DNA from: Brucella gallinifaecis | Lineage (GTDB): Bacteria > Pseudomonadota > Alphaproteobacteria > Rhizobiales > Rhizobiaceae | Length of the DNA stretch: 64,000 bases | Assembly: GCF_006476605.1 (NCBI RefSeq) | Contig: NZ_ML636802.1 | Span: 62,001 to 126,000 of the forward strand | Direction of reading: 5' to 3' | Shown here: piece by piece, positions 36,365 to 46,020 of the stretch | Layout of the letters: every line of letters begins with the position of its first letter | How positions within the stretch are numbered: the first letter of the stretch is position 1 | The notes under the pieces: generated by a model | The model's input: only the letters and a program-made list of their open reading frames with translations | What the model was told of the DNA's origin: nothing | The model's database searches: none | Position numbers and translations under genes: made by a program

Positions 36365-37354
36365 TCACTGGGTTTGTTGCGGTGTGTTTTTCTTGTGTGG
36401 TTCAATCGCCAGCTGGTGTTCGCGATAAATAATATAGCCCCCGGCGCCCATGACAATCGCGCTGCCCAACAGCATTTCCAATGTTGGAATATCGCCAAAA
36501 AAGAAAAATCCTATTCCGAGACCAAGCAGCATGGAGGTATATTCAAACGGTGCAATCGTACTCATCGGTGCATGGCGATAGCATTCGGTGAGCAGAATTT
36601 GCGCGATACCGCCCGCGATACCTGCACCGATCAGCATACCAAATTGTGGCAAGCTTGGCATGACCCAGCCGAATGGAATACTCACCAGCGAAATAACTGT
36701 TGCTGAGATCGAAAAATAAATAACAACAGTCGATGTGCGTTCGGTCTGAACCAGGCGACGCACCAGCATCATCGCAAAAGCAGCCATGATTGCGCCACCA
36801 AGTGCTGCAAGAGCGCCCAGTGCCTCACTATGCCCGACCTGACCTTCTGCAAACAGGGTCATACGCGGCCATATGATAATCAAAACGCCAATGAGTCCGA
36901 TTACCACAGCACTCCAGCGATACATTCTGACAACTTCATGCAAGATGACCGCCCCAAGAATGACTGCAATCAGCGGCGAGGCATAATTAATGGCGATTGC
37001 TTCGGGCAAAGGCAATTTTGTCAGGGCATAAAAGCTTAAAGACATAGCCATGACACCGATCATCCCGCGCCAGAAATGGCTGAACCCGTGTCGTGTATGA
37101 AGAATGCCCGATATTTTTCCCCGTAGCGCAAAGTAAACAAGGATCGCAAGAACTGCAAAAAAGGAACGGAAAAAGATCAACTGTCCAAGCGGAATACCGT
37201 CCGCGGCCTTGAGCAAGGTTGACATGCCAACAAAGACTGCAACCGAAGCAACTTTGAGACTGATGCCCAGCATTGGATTGTTTTGAAGCAGATCCGGTTC
37301 AGCCGCTTCATTGTCCTGTACATTTGCGGCAGCCGCGTCCTGAGGGGACTTCAC
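36365..37354 (-). CDS. DMT-superfamily (EamA) transporter
   Basis: A 329-residue inner-membrane protein with ten hydrophobic segments forming two EamA repeats (about residues 28-170 and 185-315). Landmarks are the first-repeat PLGQLIFFRSFFAVL and the closing LLGLGIGFFFFGDIPTLEMLLGS region. The N-terminal 25 residues are soluble and acidic. Such carriers export amino acids or other metabolites, but the substrate cannot be told. It is divergent from pepN. Confidence 0.86.
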   Translation of the reverse strand: MKSPQDAAAANVQDNEAAEPDLLQNNPMLGISLKVASVAVFVGMSTLLKAADGIPLGQLIFFRSFFAVLAILVYFALRGKISGILHTRHGFSHFWRGMIGVMAMSLSFYALTKLPLPEAIAINYASPLIAVILGAVILHEVVRMYRWSAVVIGLIGVLIIIWPRMTLFAEGQVGHSEALGALAALGGAIMAAFAMMLVRRLVQTERTSTVVIYFSISATVISLVSIPFGWVMPSLPQFGMLIGAGIAGGIAQILLTECYRHAPMSTIAPFEYTSMLLGLGIGFFFFGDIPTLEMLLGSAIVMGAGGYIIYREHQLAIEPHKKNTPQQTQ

Positions 37355-37549
37355 AACGCAATTCCTTAATTGGGAGATATGAGAGCAAGGTGGGACATTA
37401 TTATCAATGCGCTATTCATAGGCATGTTTGCAACAAAGCGCCAGACTTGTTCGCCCCAAAAAACAGCGATCAACTTCGCTTTTCTTGTCGTTTGCTAAAA
37501 AGCCGGATACGACTCCAGCATTAGAGCAATAACAAAGAAGAGTTTCGCA

Positions 37550-40201
37550 ATGCGTACTGATTCCGGCCAGACATTCCGCCTTGAAGATTATCGCCCGACC
37601 CCTTACGCAATTCCAGAAACGAAACTCGATTTCACGCTTGAACCGGAAAAGACGCTCGTTCGTGCGGAACTGACGATTGAACGGCGTGACACAACAAGCG
37701 TTGCAACGCCGCTTGTTCTGGATGGTGACGAGCTGAAACTGATCAGCATCAAGCTTGATGGTAAAAAACTTAATGATAACAGCTATTCCGCGACAGCTGA
37801 CAGGCTGGAAATTACCGATCTGCCAGACACCAGACGCTTTACACTGGAAATAATCACTGAAGTTAACCCGACCACCAATCGGCAGCTTTCGGGTCTTTAT
37901 CGCTCCAGCAATGTCTATTGCACACAATGCGAAGCTGAAGGCTTTCGACGTATCACCTATTATTATGACCGCCCGGATGTGTTGTCAGTCTATACGGTGC
38001 GCCTTGACGCCGAAAAAGCAGCAGCACCCATATTGCTGGCAAATGGCAATCCTGTCGAACAGGGCATGGTTTCAGGCCAGCCGGACAGACATTTTGCCAT
38101 CTGGCACGATCCACATCCGAAACCGTCATATCTGTTTGCGCTCGTTGCCGGTGCGCTTGATGTGGTGACGGACCATTTCACAACGCAGTCTGGCCGCCCT
38201 GTCGACCTCGCCATTTATGTCGAACATGGCAAAAAGGATCGTGCGCTTTATGCTATGGATGCGCTGAAACGATCCATGCGCTGGGATGAAGAAAAATTCG
38301 GGCGCGAATATGATCTCGATATTTTCAATATTGTTGCAGTGTCCGACTTCAACATGGGCGCCATGGAGAACAAAGGGCTTAATGTCTTCAATGATAAATA
38401 TGTTCTGGCCGATCCTGACACAGCAACAGATGCTGATTATGCCGGCATAGAAGCCGTTATCGCGCATGAATATTTCCATAACTGGACCGGAAACCGTATC
38501 ACTTGTCGCGATTGGTTCCAGCTTTGCCTCAAGGAAGGGCTGACGGTCTATCGCGATCACGAATTTTCAGCCGATGCACGCTCCCGCCCCGTCAAACGCA
38601 TTTCGGAAGTTAAAATTCTTAAAGCGCAGCAATTTCCTGAAGACAGCGGCCCGCTCTCGCATCCTGTGCGCCCACGCCAATATAGCGAGATCAACAATTT
38701 CTATACTGCAACGGTCTATGAAAAAGGCTCTGAAGTCGTGCGCATGATCCGCACCATTATCGGCTCTGAGCTTTTCCGCAAAGGTATGGATCTTTATTTT
38801 GAGCGCCATGATGGTGATGCGGCGACAATTGAAGACTTCATCAAGGTCTTTGCTGATGTATCCGGGCAGGACTTTTCGCAATTTGCCCTCTGGTATGATC
38901 AGTCAGGCACTCCAAAAGTCGAAGCAGATTTTGATTTCGATGCGCTACAGCAAAGCTACACCATCAGGTTCAGGCAATCACTCGCTCCCACACCCGGCCA
39001 ACCGATAAAAAAACCAATGCATATTCCCGTGGCTTTCGGCCTGCTTGGTTCTGACGGCAAGGATATGCAAATCTCGTCTGTTGAAGGCGGCAATGTTCAT
39101 GACGGTATAATTCATCTGCATACCTCTTCAGAAACAATCACCTTCAAAGGCATTAAAGAGCGCCCTGTCCCATCGCTGCTGCGTGGCTTCTCAGCGCCTA
39201 TCAATCTGATCATCCCCCTTGATACACAGGATTGGACGTTCCTTGCACTCAATGACAGTGATCCGGTTGCTCGCTGGCAGGCGCTCACCGTCATCCTCAC
39301 ACAGGCCTTGCTTGAAGGTGCAAAGCGTTTCCGTGGCGGACATGCGCCTGAAACTGATCGCAAAATCATTGAGCTTATAGGCAGGATCGCTTCTGACGAA
39401 ACGCTTGATGCTGCATTCCGTGCTTTATGCCTGACCTTGCCCAGCGAGAGCGACATTGCGCGTGAGACGGGTGAGAATGTTGACCCCGACGCAATCTTTG
39501 CAAGCCGTGAGCATCTGATCGCTGCAATCGGAGCCGCTTATGCCAAAGAATTTTCCGGGCTTTATACAAGTTTGCAGCAAGATGGCCCATTTTCACCGGA
39601 TGCTGCATCTGCGGGCAAACGCTCATTACGCAATGTTCTTCTCGACTATCTCAGCCACTATGAAAACAGCCCGGCACGCGCGGCGCAACAATTTACAAAT
39701 GCCAATAATATGAGCGAACGTGCAGCGGCGCTGAGCGTGCTGGTGCACCGTTTTGGTGACAGCCACGAAGCGCAAAATGCGCTTTCGGCCTTTGAAAAAC
39801 GCTTTGGCGATGACGGTCTGGTCATGGACAAATGGTTTGTCGTGCAAGCAACGCGTCCGGGTGAAAAGGCACTTGAAACAGTTCGGTCACTGACAAAACA
39901 CAAATTGTTTTCGTTCGACAATCCCAATCGCGTGCGCTCGCTGATCGGTGCTTTTTCCGCAGCCAACCCGACCGGGTTCAACCGTAAGGATGGCGCAGCT
40001 TACAGTTTCTTTGCAGATATTGTTCTGGCCATTGATCCTGAAAACCCGCAGCTTGCTGCACGGCTTCTCACTGCATTGCGGTCATGGCGGTCTTTAGAAA
40101 ATACACGCCGCGAACAGGCACGTACTGCCCTCGCCCGCATTTCAGGCACCCAAAAACTTTCGACTGATCTGCGTGATATCGTGGACCGGACGCTGAACTG
40201 A
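37550..40201 (+). CDS. pepN: Aminopeptidase N (M1 metallopeptidase)
   Basis: Cytosolic zinc exopeptidase that removes N-terminal residues from peptides. The 883-residue protein has the GAMEN substrate motif near residues 269-273. The zinc site is HEYFH, with H306, E307 and H310, and the third ligand E329 lies 18 residues on. The N-terminal beta domain, thermolysin-like core and large alpha-helical C-terminal half are all present. The length matches E. coli PepN. An AAGAAGAG ribosome site precedes the ATG; a strong terminator follows. Confidence 0.97.
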   Translation: MRTDSGQTFRLEDYRPTPYAIPETKLDFTLEPEKTLVRAELTIERRDTTSVATPLVLDGDELKLISIKLDGKKLNDNSYSATADRLEITDLPDTRRFTLEIITEVNPTTNRQLSGLYRSSNVYCTQCEAEGFRRITYYYDRPDVLSVYTVRLDAEKAAAPILLANGNPVEQGMVSGQPDRHFAIWHDPHPKPSYLFALVAGALDVVTDHFTTQSGRPVDLAIYVEHGKKDRALYAMDALKRSMRWDEEKFGREYDLDIFNIVAVSDFNMGAMENKGLNVFNDKYVLADPDTATDADYAGIEAVIAHEYFHNWTGNRITCRDWFQLCLKEGLTVYRDHEFSADARSRPVKRISEVKILKAQQFPEDSGPLSHPVRPRQYSEINNFYTATVYEKGSEVVRMIRTIIGSELFRKGMDLYFERHDGDAATIEDFIKVFADVSGQDFSQFALWYDQSGTPKVEADFDFDALQQSYTIRFRQSLAPTPGQPIKKPMHIPVAFGLLGSDGKDMQISSVEGGNVHDGIIHLHTSSETITFKGIKERPVPSLLRGFSAPINLIIPLDTQDWTFLALNDSDPVARWQALTVILTQALLEGAKRFRGGHAPETDRKIIELIGRIASDETLDAAFRALCLTLPSESDIARETGENVDPDAIFASREHLIAAIGAAYAKEFSGLYTSLQQDGPFSPDAASAGKRSLRNVLLDYLSHYENSPARAAQQFTNANNMSERAAALSVLVHRFGDSHEAQNALSAFEKRFGDDGLVMDKWFVVQATRPGEKALETVRSLTKHKLFSFDNPNRVRSLIGAFSAANPTGFNRKDGAAYSFFADIVLAIDPENPQLAARLLTALRSWRSLENTRREQARTALARISGTQKLSTDLRDIVDRTLN

Positions 40202-40235
40202 TTCGCTACTCAATTATTGATTCCTGTGATTCGCC

Positions 40236-40262
40236 AGACCCGCCCCGAAAAGGGGCGGGTCT
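40236..40262 (+). terminator. Terminator after pepN
   Basis: A GC-rich perfect stem of 11 bp (AGACCCGCCCC / GGGGCGGGTCT) with a GAAAA loop, 34 bases beyond the stop codon. Confidence 0.8.
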
Positions 40263-40596
40263 GATCATTTCAAGGCTTTTGGTGCAAAGCTGCGCCCATC
40301 CTTAAAACGGCTGGAATTTTCATGAGTCTTTTCATGGTGTTAGAAGAAGCATCTATCAAACTGATTCCAGTTAACAGGTTGAGATTCAACAATATTCCCC
40401 CTCCCGAAACCATATATTTTACTTCTCGTTAACGAATTTGCTGGACAGCGCGAATCACTTTTGATTCAGTAGCCATATTCGGTGATGGCGTATTCCGAAG
40501 CATTTCGAGTAGTAATTTCAAGTTCATACAGTTTTGGGTGGACAGCGCTTCTGGCGTATTTCTGGAACTGTTTCAGCATATCAGAGGGACCTATAG
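40263..40596. other. Upstream region of pleC-like gene (334 bp)
   Basis: No gene seen. It presumably holds the promoter of the sensor kinase. A GTTAACGAATT stretch and other TTAAC words are present, but no clean TTAA-N7-TTAA CtrA site was found. Confidence 0.4.
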
Positions 40597-42951
40597 ATGG
40601 TGAGCACCGACGCGTATAACGCGACGGCGGAGAAGAGGCGTGGCTCCGGCGGCAGGCGAAAGAAAGGCAGGCTCTCAGGTCATGCCAAGCTTCTCGCAGG
40701 CCCGGCCTACGGTAAATTCATGGCCGTAGAACCTTCGCTGCGCCGCCTGGTTCCAGCCCTCATCATCATTTTTCTGGTTATTCTTGGCGTGGCACGGGTT
40801 TTCTCAATGCTGTCCTGGCGCGAAGACATTGAGCTTCAGCATAAAGCCGCCCTGTCTGCTGCAACTGCCAATCTCGCGCAAATGATCGAGCGTGCCGCCA
40901 ATGGCACCCAGTCTGGTGCGCAAATGTCGCCCAAAGATCTTGATAATATAATTGTTGAATTTCGATCACGCGGACTTTCATCCAGCGGTATGACTGTCGC
41001 ACTGGTCAATGATGATTTTGTCATTGTCACCGCATCCGGCCCCGCAGCAGATATTGTGGGCAAGCAAGCCGATGATGTGTTCAGCGACATTCAGCCTCTC
41101 TTCATGTTTGCAGAACGTGCTGGCGTTCTGACAATTGTCATGAATGGTGAAGTTGCTTTTGGCACGGTTTCAAAGCCGATTACCGTTCCCTATGCGATCA
41201 TCGCAGCAGAACCCGAAAGCACAATATTGGCAGAGTGGACTCGTGCCGTCTATCTGAACATAACTCTTTTTGCGGGCACGACCGCCATGATGTTTGCCAT
41301 TCTCTACGCCTATTTCAGCCAGGCGGCGCGAGCGCGTGAGGCAGACGATCTTTCAGCCCAGATTCAGCGACGTATTGATATGGCGCTTGCACGTGGCCGT
41401 GGCGGCCTGTGGGACTGGGACATGGCACGCGGACGCATCTACTGGTCCCGATCCATGTATGAGATGCTGGGCTATGAAGCGCAGGACGCAGTGCTCGCTT
41501 TTGGCGACGTATCGGCAATCATCAACCCGGAAGACGGCGACCTCTATTCCATTGCTGAACAGGCGGCGGCAGGCGATATTTCCCATGTTGATCGTGTTTT
41601 CCGCATGCGTCATGCTGATGGCTCATGGGTCTGGATGCGGGTTCGCGCCGAAATCACCACTGAAAATGAACTGCATCTTGTAGGCATTGCCTTTGACGTC
41701 AGCGAACAGCACCGTTTCGCACAGCAAACGGCAGAAGCCGATATGCGTATCCGTGAAGCGATTGAGAATATTTCCGAAGCCTTTGTTCTCTGGGACGCCA
41801 ATAATCGTCTGGTCATGGCCAATTCCAAATTCAGCGAATATGCGGGTCTGCCAGTCTGGACATTGAAGCCCGGTGTGCCACGCAATGAAGTTGACGCGCA
41901 TACCCGCCCATTCAGCTTTGAACGCCGTATGGCAAACGAACATAATCGCGCAGGCGGGCAGACCTTTGAACGACAGCTGGGCGATGGCCGCTGGCTACAG
42001 GTCAATGAACGGCGCACACAGGACGGTGGTCTTGTGTCCATTGCAACCGATATTACACAGATCAAGCAGCATCAGGAACGTCTGGTCGAAAGTGAGCGCC
42101 GTCTGATGGCCACCATTCACGATCTGTCGATCGCACGAAAAGGCGAGCGCGACCGCGTGCGTGAGCTTTCAGAACTGGCACGCAAATATAGTCAGGAAAA
42201 AGAGCGTGCAGAAGCAGCAAACCGCTCGAAATCCGAATTCCTTGCCAATATGTCCCATGAATTGCGCACGCCACTCAATGCAATCATCGGGTTCTCGGAA
42301 ATGATTCAGGCTGGCACATTCGGGCCGCTCGGTTCGGACCGCTATGAAGAATATATCAATGATATTCACACCAGCGGCAATTTTCTGCTCAATGTTATCA
42401 ATGATATTCTCGACATGTCGAAAATTGAAGCCGGTCATTTTTCACTCGACCGTGAGGAAATCGATCTCTGCCCATTGATCAAGGAAACTGTGCGGATGAT
42501 CTCGCTTCAGGCTGATGAAAAAAACATCACTGTCGAGACACGGATCGAAGAAAATATGCAACTCAATGCCGATCGTCGTGCGGTCAAGCAGGTGTTGATC
42601 AACCTTCTGTCAAACGCAGTGAAATTCACTTCACATAACGGCCACATCACCGTGCGTGCCCGCAAGACCGGATCAGCTCTGTTTATGACTATTCAAGACA
42701 CCGGTGTCGGCATTCCAAAATCCGCCATACGAAAAATCGGCCAGCCGTTTGAACAAGTGGAAAACCAGTTCACCAAGTCTCATAGCGGTTCTGGTCTTGG
42801 CCTTGCAATTACCCGCTCCCTTGCAGAACTGCATGGTGGCTGGCTACGCATTCGCTCAACCGAAGGTGTAGGAACCGTGGTTGCAGTCTGCATTCCAGAC
42901 CGCAAACAATGGACATCGACTGTTCTCGACAATGAAATTCATGCTGCCTGA
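40597..42951 (+). CDS. pleC: PAS-domain sensor histidine kinase, PleC-like
   Basis: A 784-residue membrane kinase/phosphatase. It has two membrane segments (about residues 48-68 and 212-236) around a periplasmic sensor domain. Two PAS domains follow: the first near 255-370 (RGGLWDWDMARGRIYWS), the second near 380-490 (NISEAFVLWDANNRLVMANS). A coiled-coil precedes the H-box HELRTPLNAIIGFSEM with H554. The ATPase boxes N (NLLSNAVKF), G1 (DTGVGIPK) and G2 (GSGLGLAI) are complete. The HELRTPLNAI signature belongs to the PleC/DivJ/PdhS group acting on DivK in cell-cycle control. The position next to glnE supports PleC; DivJ or PdhS remain alternatives. Confidence 0.85.
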   Translation: MVSTDAYNATAEKRRGSGGRRKKGRLSGHAKLLAGPAYGKFMAVEPSLRRLVPALIIIFLVILGVARVFSMLSWREDIELQHKAALSAATANLAQMIERAANGTQSGAQMSPKDLDNIIVEFRSRGLSSSGMTVALVNDDFVIVTASGPAADIVGKQADDVFSDIQPLFMFAERAGVLTIVMNGEVAFGTVSKPITVPYAIIAAEPESTILAEWTRAVYLNITLFAGTTAMMFAILYAYFSQAARAREADDLSAQIQRRIDMALARGRGGLWDWDMARGRIYWSRSMYEMLGYEAQDAVLAFGDVSAIINPEDGDLYSIAEQAAAGDISHVDRVFRMRHADGSWVWMRVRAEITTENELHLVGIAFDVSEQHRFAQQTAEADMRIREAIENISEAFVLWDANNRLVMANSKFSEYAGLPVWTLKPGVPRNEVDAHTRPFSFERRMANEHNRAGGQTFERQLGDGRWLQVNERRTQDGGLVSIATDITQIKQHQERLVESERRLMATIHDLSIARKGERDRVRELSELARKYSQEKERAEAANRSKSEFLANMSHELRTPLNAIIGFSEMIQAGTFGPLGSDRYEEYINDIHTSGNFLLNVINDILDMSKIEAGHFSLDREEIDLCPLIKETVRMISLQADEKNITVETRIEENMQLNADRRAVKQVLINLLSNAVKFTSHNGHITVRARKTGSALFMTIQDTGVGIPKSAIRKIGQPFEQVENQFTKSHSGSGLGLAITRSLAELHGGWLRIRSTEGVGTVVAVCIPDRKQWTSTVLDNEIHAA

Positions 42952-42965
42952 TTATCCAATAATAT

Positions 42966-42998
42966 CAAGGCGCCAAGATGCTATCGCATCGCGCCTTG
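42966..42998 (+). terminator. Nested hairpin after the pleC-like gene
   Basis: Outer stem CAAGGCGC / GCGCCTTG and inner stem GATGC / GCATC (loop TATC), separated by three unpaired bases. It begins 15 bases past the stop and is followed by AAAAGG rather than a T-run. Confidence 0.6.
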
Positions 42999-43031
42999 AA
43001 AAGGTTCAATCGCCACACGGGCTTACCCCAA

Positions 43032-45995
43032 TCACGATGAGTATGACTCATCCAGATTGGGTATAAGTCTCTCAAAACTGGTTCGGACACTGACAGAAAG
43101 TTCACTGATATGATGTTCAACACGCTTAATATCTGGCAATTCAGCCGCGCGGCAAAGAAGATCAATCATTCCGGGAATGAACTCTTCACGCGCCGCGTCA
43201 CTGCCCAGACAGAGCCGAATGGTCTGACTGAGATTAGTGTAGAAACGATGCGCCTGAACGAGATCATCAATCGTCTTCGGATCGGCAAATGAAGGATCAA
43301 GACTGGCCAGAACCTCCTCCGTTGCCAGAGGGCGCGGCTGCTTTGTCACTTTTCCAGTAAGAACGGCAAATTGTGCGATAAATTCCAGATCAATAATACC
43401 GCCGGGCTTAAGCTTGAAGTCCCAGTCGTCACGCGGCGGCTTTTCCTCATAGATCAGATTGCGCATTTCACGAACATCTCCGGCGATGCTCGCGCTGTCA
43501 GATTTGCTCGATAAAACATCGTCAATTTCACCTTTAATGAAATTCACAAATCCCGCATCGCCATGGATTGGACGTGCGCGTGTCAGGGCCATATGCTCCC
43601 ATGTCCATGCTTCACTGCGCTGATATTTGCCAAAAGATTCGATATGGGTCGCAACCGGACCTTTATTGCCGGATGGACGCAAACGCATATCAACTTCATA
43701 AAGAACGCCTTCAGCGGTCGGAGCAGACAGGGCTGCAATCAGACGCTGCGTGAGGCGAATATAATATTGCGAAGGCGCCAGCGGCTTTTCGCCATCAGAA
43801 TAATCCGTATCCTTATCATGGTCATAGAGCAGGATCAGATCGACGTCAGAACCTGCTGTCAGTTCCCGGCTGCCCAGTTTACCCATGGCAAGCAATGCAA
43901 CTTTCGCACCTTTCACCTTACCATGGCGGCGTTGCAATTCAGATTCCACCGCCTCAAATGCCTTGCCGATCATCAGTTCAGCCAGATCGGAAAAGGCACG
44001 CCCTGCCCGCACGCCATCAATCGCGCTGGTGAGCAAACGAATACCAATCAGAAAACGATGCTCGGCTGCGAAGATGCGCAGGCGATCAAGCACCTCCTCA
44101 TAATCGCTGGCCGAACCCAAAAATGCATGCAAACGCTCTTCGAGATAATTTCGTGTCGGCATTTCCGAAAAAATTGCCGGATCAAGCAACCCGTCAAAAA
44201 CATGCGGATTGCGGGTAATCACTTCCGCAAGCCGTGGCGCCGCACTCATGATCATTACGAGAAGATTGAGAAGACGCGGATTGGATTGGAGCAGACTGAA
44301 AAGCTGAATGCCGGAAGGCAGCCCCTGCAGAAAAGCATCGAAACGCAACAGCGATTCATCGGCGCGTTTTGTTTCGGCAAAAGCTTGTAAAAGAGCTGGC
44401 GTGAGTTCCGTCAGACGCTCCCGTGCCTCTGCGGATTGCGTGGCACGATAACGGCCAAAATGCCATATACGGATGACACGGCATATATCGCTGGGACGCT
44501 CATAGCCCATAGAGGCAAGTGTTTCCAATGTGCCCGGATCATCCACATCACCTGTGAAAACCAGATTTCCACTCGATGAGCCAAGCTCCGGGGCCTGCTC
44601 GAAAAGTGCTGCATAATGCTTTTCGACAATCTTGAGGGTCGACAGAAATATATCGGAAAACTCTGCCGGATCGCTGTAACCCATCATATGCGCAACACGG
44701 GCAAAGCCCTCATCGTCTTCCGGCAGAATATGGGTTTGCTCGTCGGCAATCATCTGGATGCGATGCTCAACATCACGCAGAAAATAATATTCCTTAGCGA
44801 GGGCGTCCCGGGCCTTTTGCGTGATCCAGCCGCGTTCGGCAAGCCTTGCCAGCATGGGCACAGTCTGATTGCCGCGCAATTCAGGAAAGCGACCGCCGGC
44901 AATCAATTGCTGTGTCTGCACGAAAAATTCAATCTCGCGGATGCCGCCACGACCAAGCTTCACATTATGCCCGCGAACCGCAATATCGCCGTGACCTTTA
45001 TGGGCGTGTATCTGACGTTTGATCGAATGCACATCAGCAATTGCCGCATAATCAAGATATTTGCGCCAGACATAGGGCGCCAGTTCTGCCAGCACTTGCA
45101 GGCCGGATTCGCGATCACCCGCCACCGGACGCGCCTTGATCATCGCGGCGCGTTCCCAGTTCTGGCCACGCCCTTCATAATAATGAAGGGCCGCGCCAAC
45201 AGGAATCGCCAATGGCGTTGATCCCGGATCAGGCCGCAAACGCAAATCAACACGGAAGACATATCCGTCAGCCGTGCGATCTTGCAAAATACGTACAAGA
45301 CGCCGTGTCAATCGTGAGAATAGATCAACACGTTCATAGGGATCAATGATTGCCGGACGCTCGGAATCAATAAAAACAATGAGGTCAATATCGGAGGAAT
45401 AATTCAGCTCGCGGGCACCGAACTTGCCCATGCCAAGCACGATCCAGCCGCTTTCTTTTTCGGGATTGTTGCGATCCGAAAGCTTGATCTTGCCTGCGCT
45501 ATCGGCCTCGCGAAGCAGAAAACGGATAGCAGCACCAGTGCAGGCCTCTGCAAGATCAGTGAGCCAGCCGGTTGTCGCTTCAGTATTAAAAATCCGGGCC
45601 AGATCACAAAGTGCGATCAGCACATGCGCTGCACGTTTATGCTGGCGCAGGCTGGCCATTAAAGCTGCTTCACTAATGCCCTCTTCTATTCCTGAACTGG
45701 AAATCTGCGCAAGCAGATCGTTAAGCGCCATTTCAGGTGGGCTGGATATAATCCGCTCAAGGATGGCTGGGTTGCGGATCAGCGACTCGCGGATGAAGGG
45801 AGAAAGGTCGAGAACCGCCGACAAAAAGCTCTGCACTTTTTCATTGTGCAAAAGCTCCACAACAAGGCTCAGTTCTTCGCTCTGCGCCCGCTCCCGAAGA
45901 TCGGCCAGATAGAAGCGTGCTCTCTCAAGATGAAGAGGCGTCAGCCCACAAAGGTTTCGATCAAAAAAAAGTGCCTTTGCGTCGTCAGTTGCCAT
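43032..45995 (-). CDS. glnE: Bifunctional glutamine synthetase adenylyltransferase/deadenylase
   Basis: Adds or removes AMP on glutamine synthetase in response to PII, tuning ammonium assimilation. The 987-residue protein has two nucleotidyltransferase halves. Landmarks are GKFGARELNYSSDIDLIVF in the first (deadenylylating) half and GKLGSRELTAGSDVDLILLY in the second, each followed by RLRPDPGSTP- or RLRPSGNKGP-type motifs. The length matches GlnE. It lies directly after a sensor kinase gene on the same strand (26-base gap) and may be read in the same transcript. Confidence 0.96.
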   Translation of the reverse strand: MATDDAKALFFDRNLCGLTPLHLERARFYLADLRERAQSEELSLVVELLHNEKVQSFLSAVLDLSPFIRESLIRNPAILERIISSPPEMALNDLLAQISSSGIEEGISEAALMASLRQHKRAAHVLIALCDLARIFNTEATTGWLTDLAEACTGAAIRFLLREADSAGKIKLSDRNNPEKESGWIVLGMGKFGARELNYSSDIDLIVFIDSERPAIIDPYERVDLFSRLTRRLVRILQDRTADGYVFRVDLRLRPDPGSTPLAIPVGAALHYYEGRGQNWERAAMIKARPVAGDRESGLQVLAELAPYVWRKYLDYAAIADVHSIKRQIHAHKGHGDIAVRGHNVKLGRGGIREIEFFVQTQQLIAGGRFPELRGNQTVPMLARLAERGWITQKARDALAKEYYFLRDVEHRIQMIADEQTHILPEDDEGFARVAHMMGYSDPAEFSDIFLSTLKIVEKHYAALFEQAPELGSSSGNLVFTGDVDDPGTLETLASMGYERPSDICRVIRIWHFGRYRATQSAEARERLTELTPALLQAFAETKRADESLLRFDAFLQGLPSGIQLFSLLQSNPRLLNLLVMIMSAAPRLAEVITRNPHVFDGLLDPAIFSEMPTRNYLEERLHAFLGSASDYEEVLDRLRIFAAEHRFLIGIRLLTSAIDGVRAGRAFSDLAELMIGKAFEAVESELQRRHGKVKGAKVALLAMGKLGSRELTAGSDVDLILLYDHDKDTDYSDGEKPLAPSQYYIRLTQRLIAALSAPTAEGVLYEVDMRLRPSGNKGPVATHIESFGKYQRSEAWTWEHMALTRARPIHGDAGFVNFIKGEIDDVLSSKSDSASIAGDVREMRNLIYEEKPPRDDWDFKLKPGGIIDLEFIAQFAVLTGKVTKQPRPLATEEVLASLDPSFADPKTIDDLVQAHRFYTNLSQTIRLCLGSDAAREEFIPGMIDLLCRAAELPDIKRVEHHISELSVSVRTSFERLIPNLDESYSS

Positions 45996-46020
45996 GATCC
46001 CTCAGCATATTAGCATTAAA

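Noticed and set aside
40263-40596. CtrA binding site upstream of the pleC-like gene
   Set aside because: Several TTAAC words occur but none forms a clear TTAA-N7-TTAA or TTAACCAT site.
43563-44390. 275-codon plus-strand reading frame opposite glnE
   Set aside because: Shadow of the GlnE coding sequence with no homology signal.
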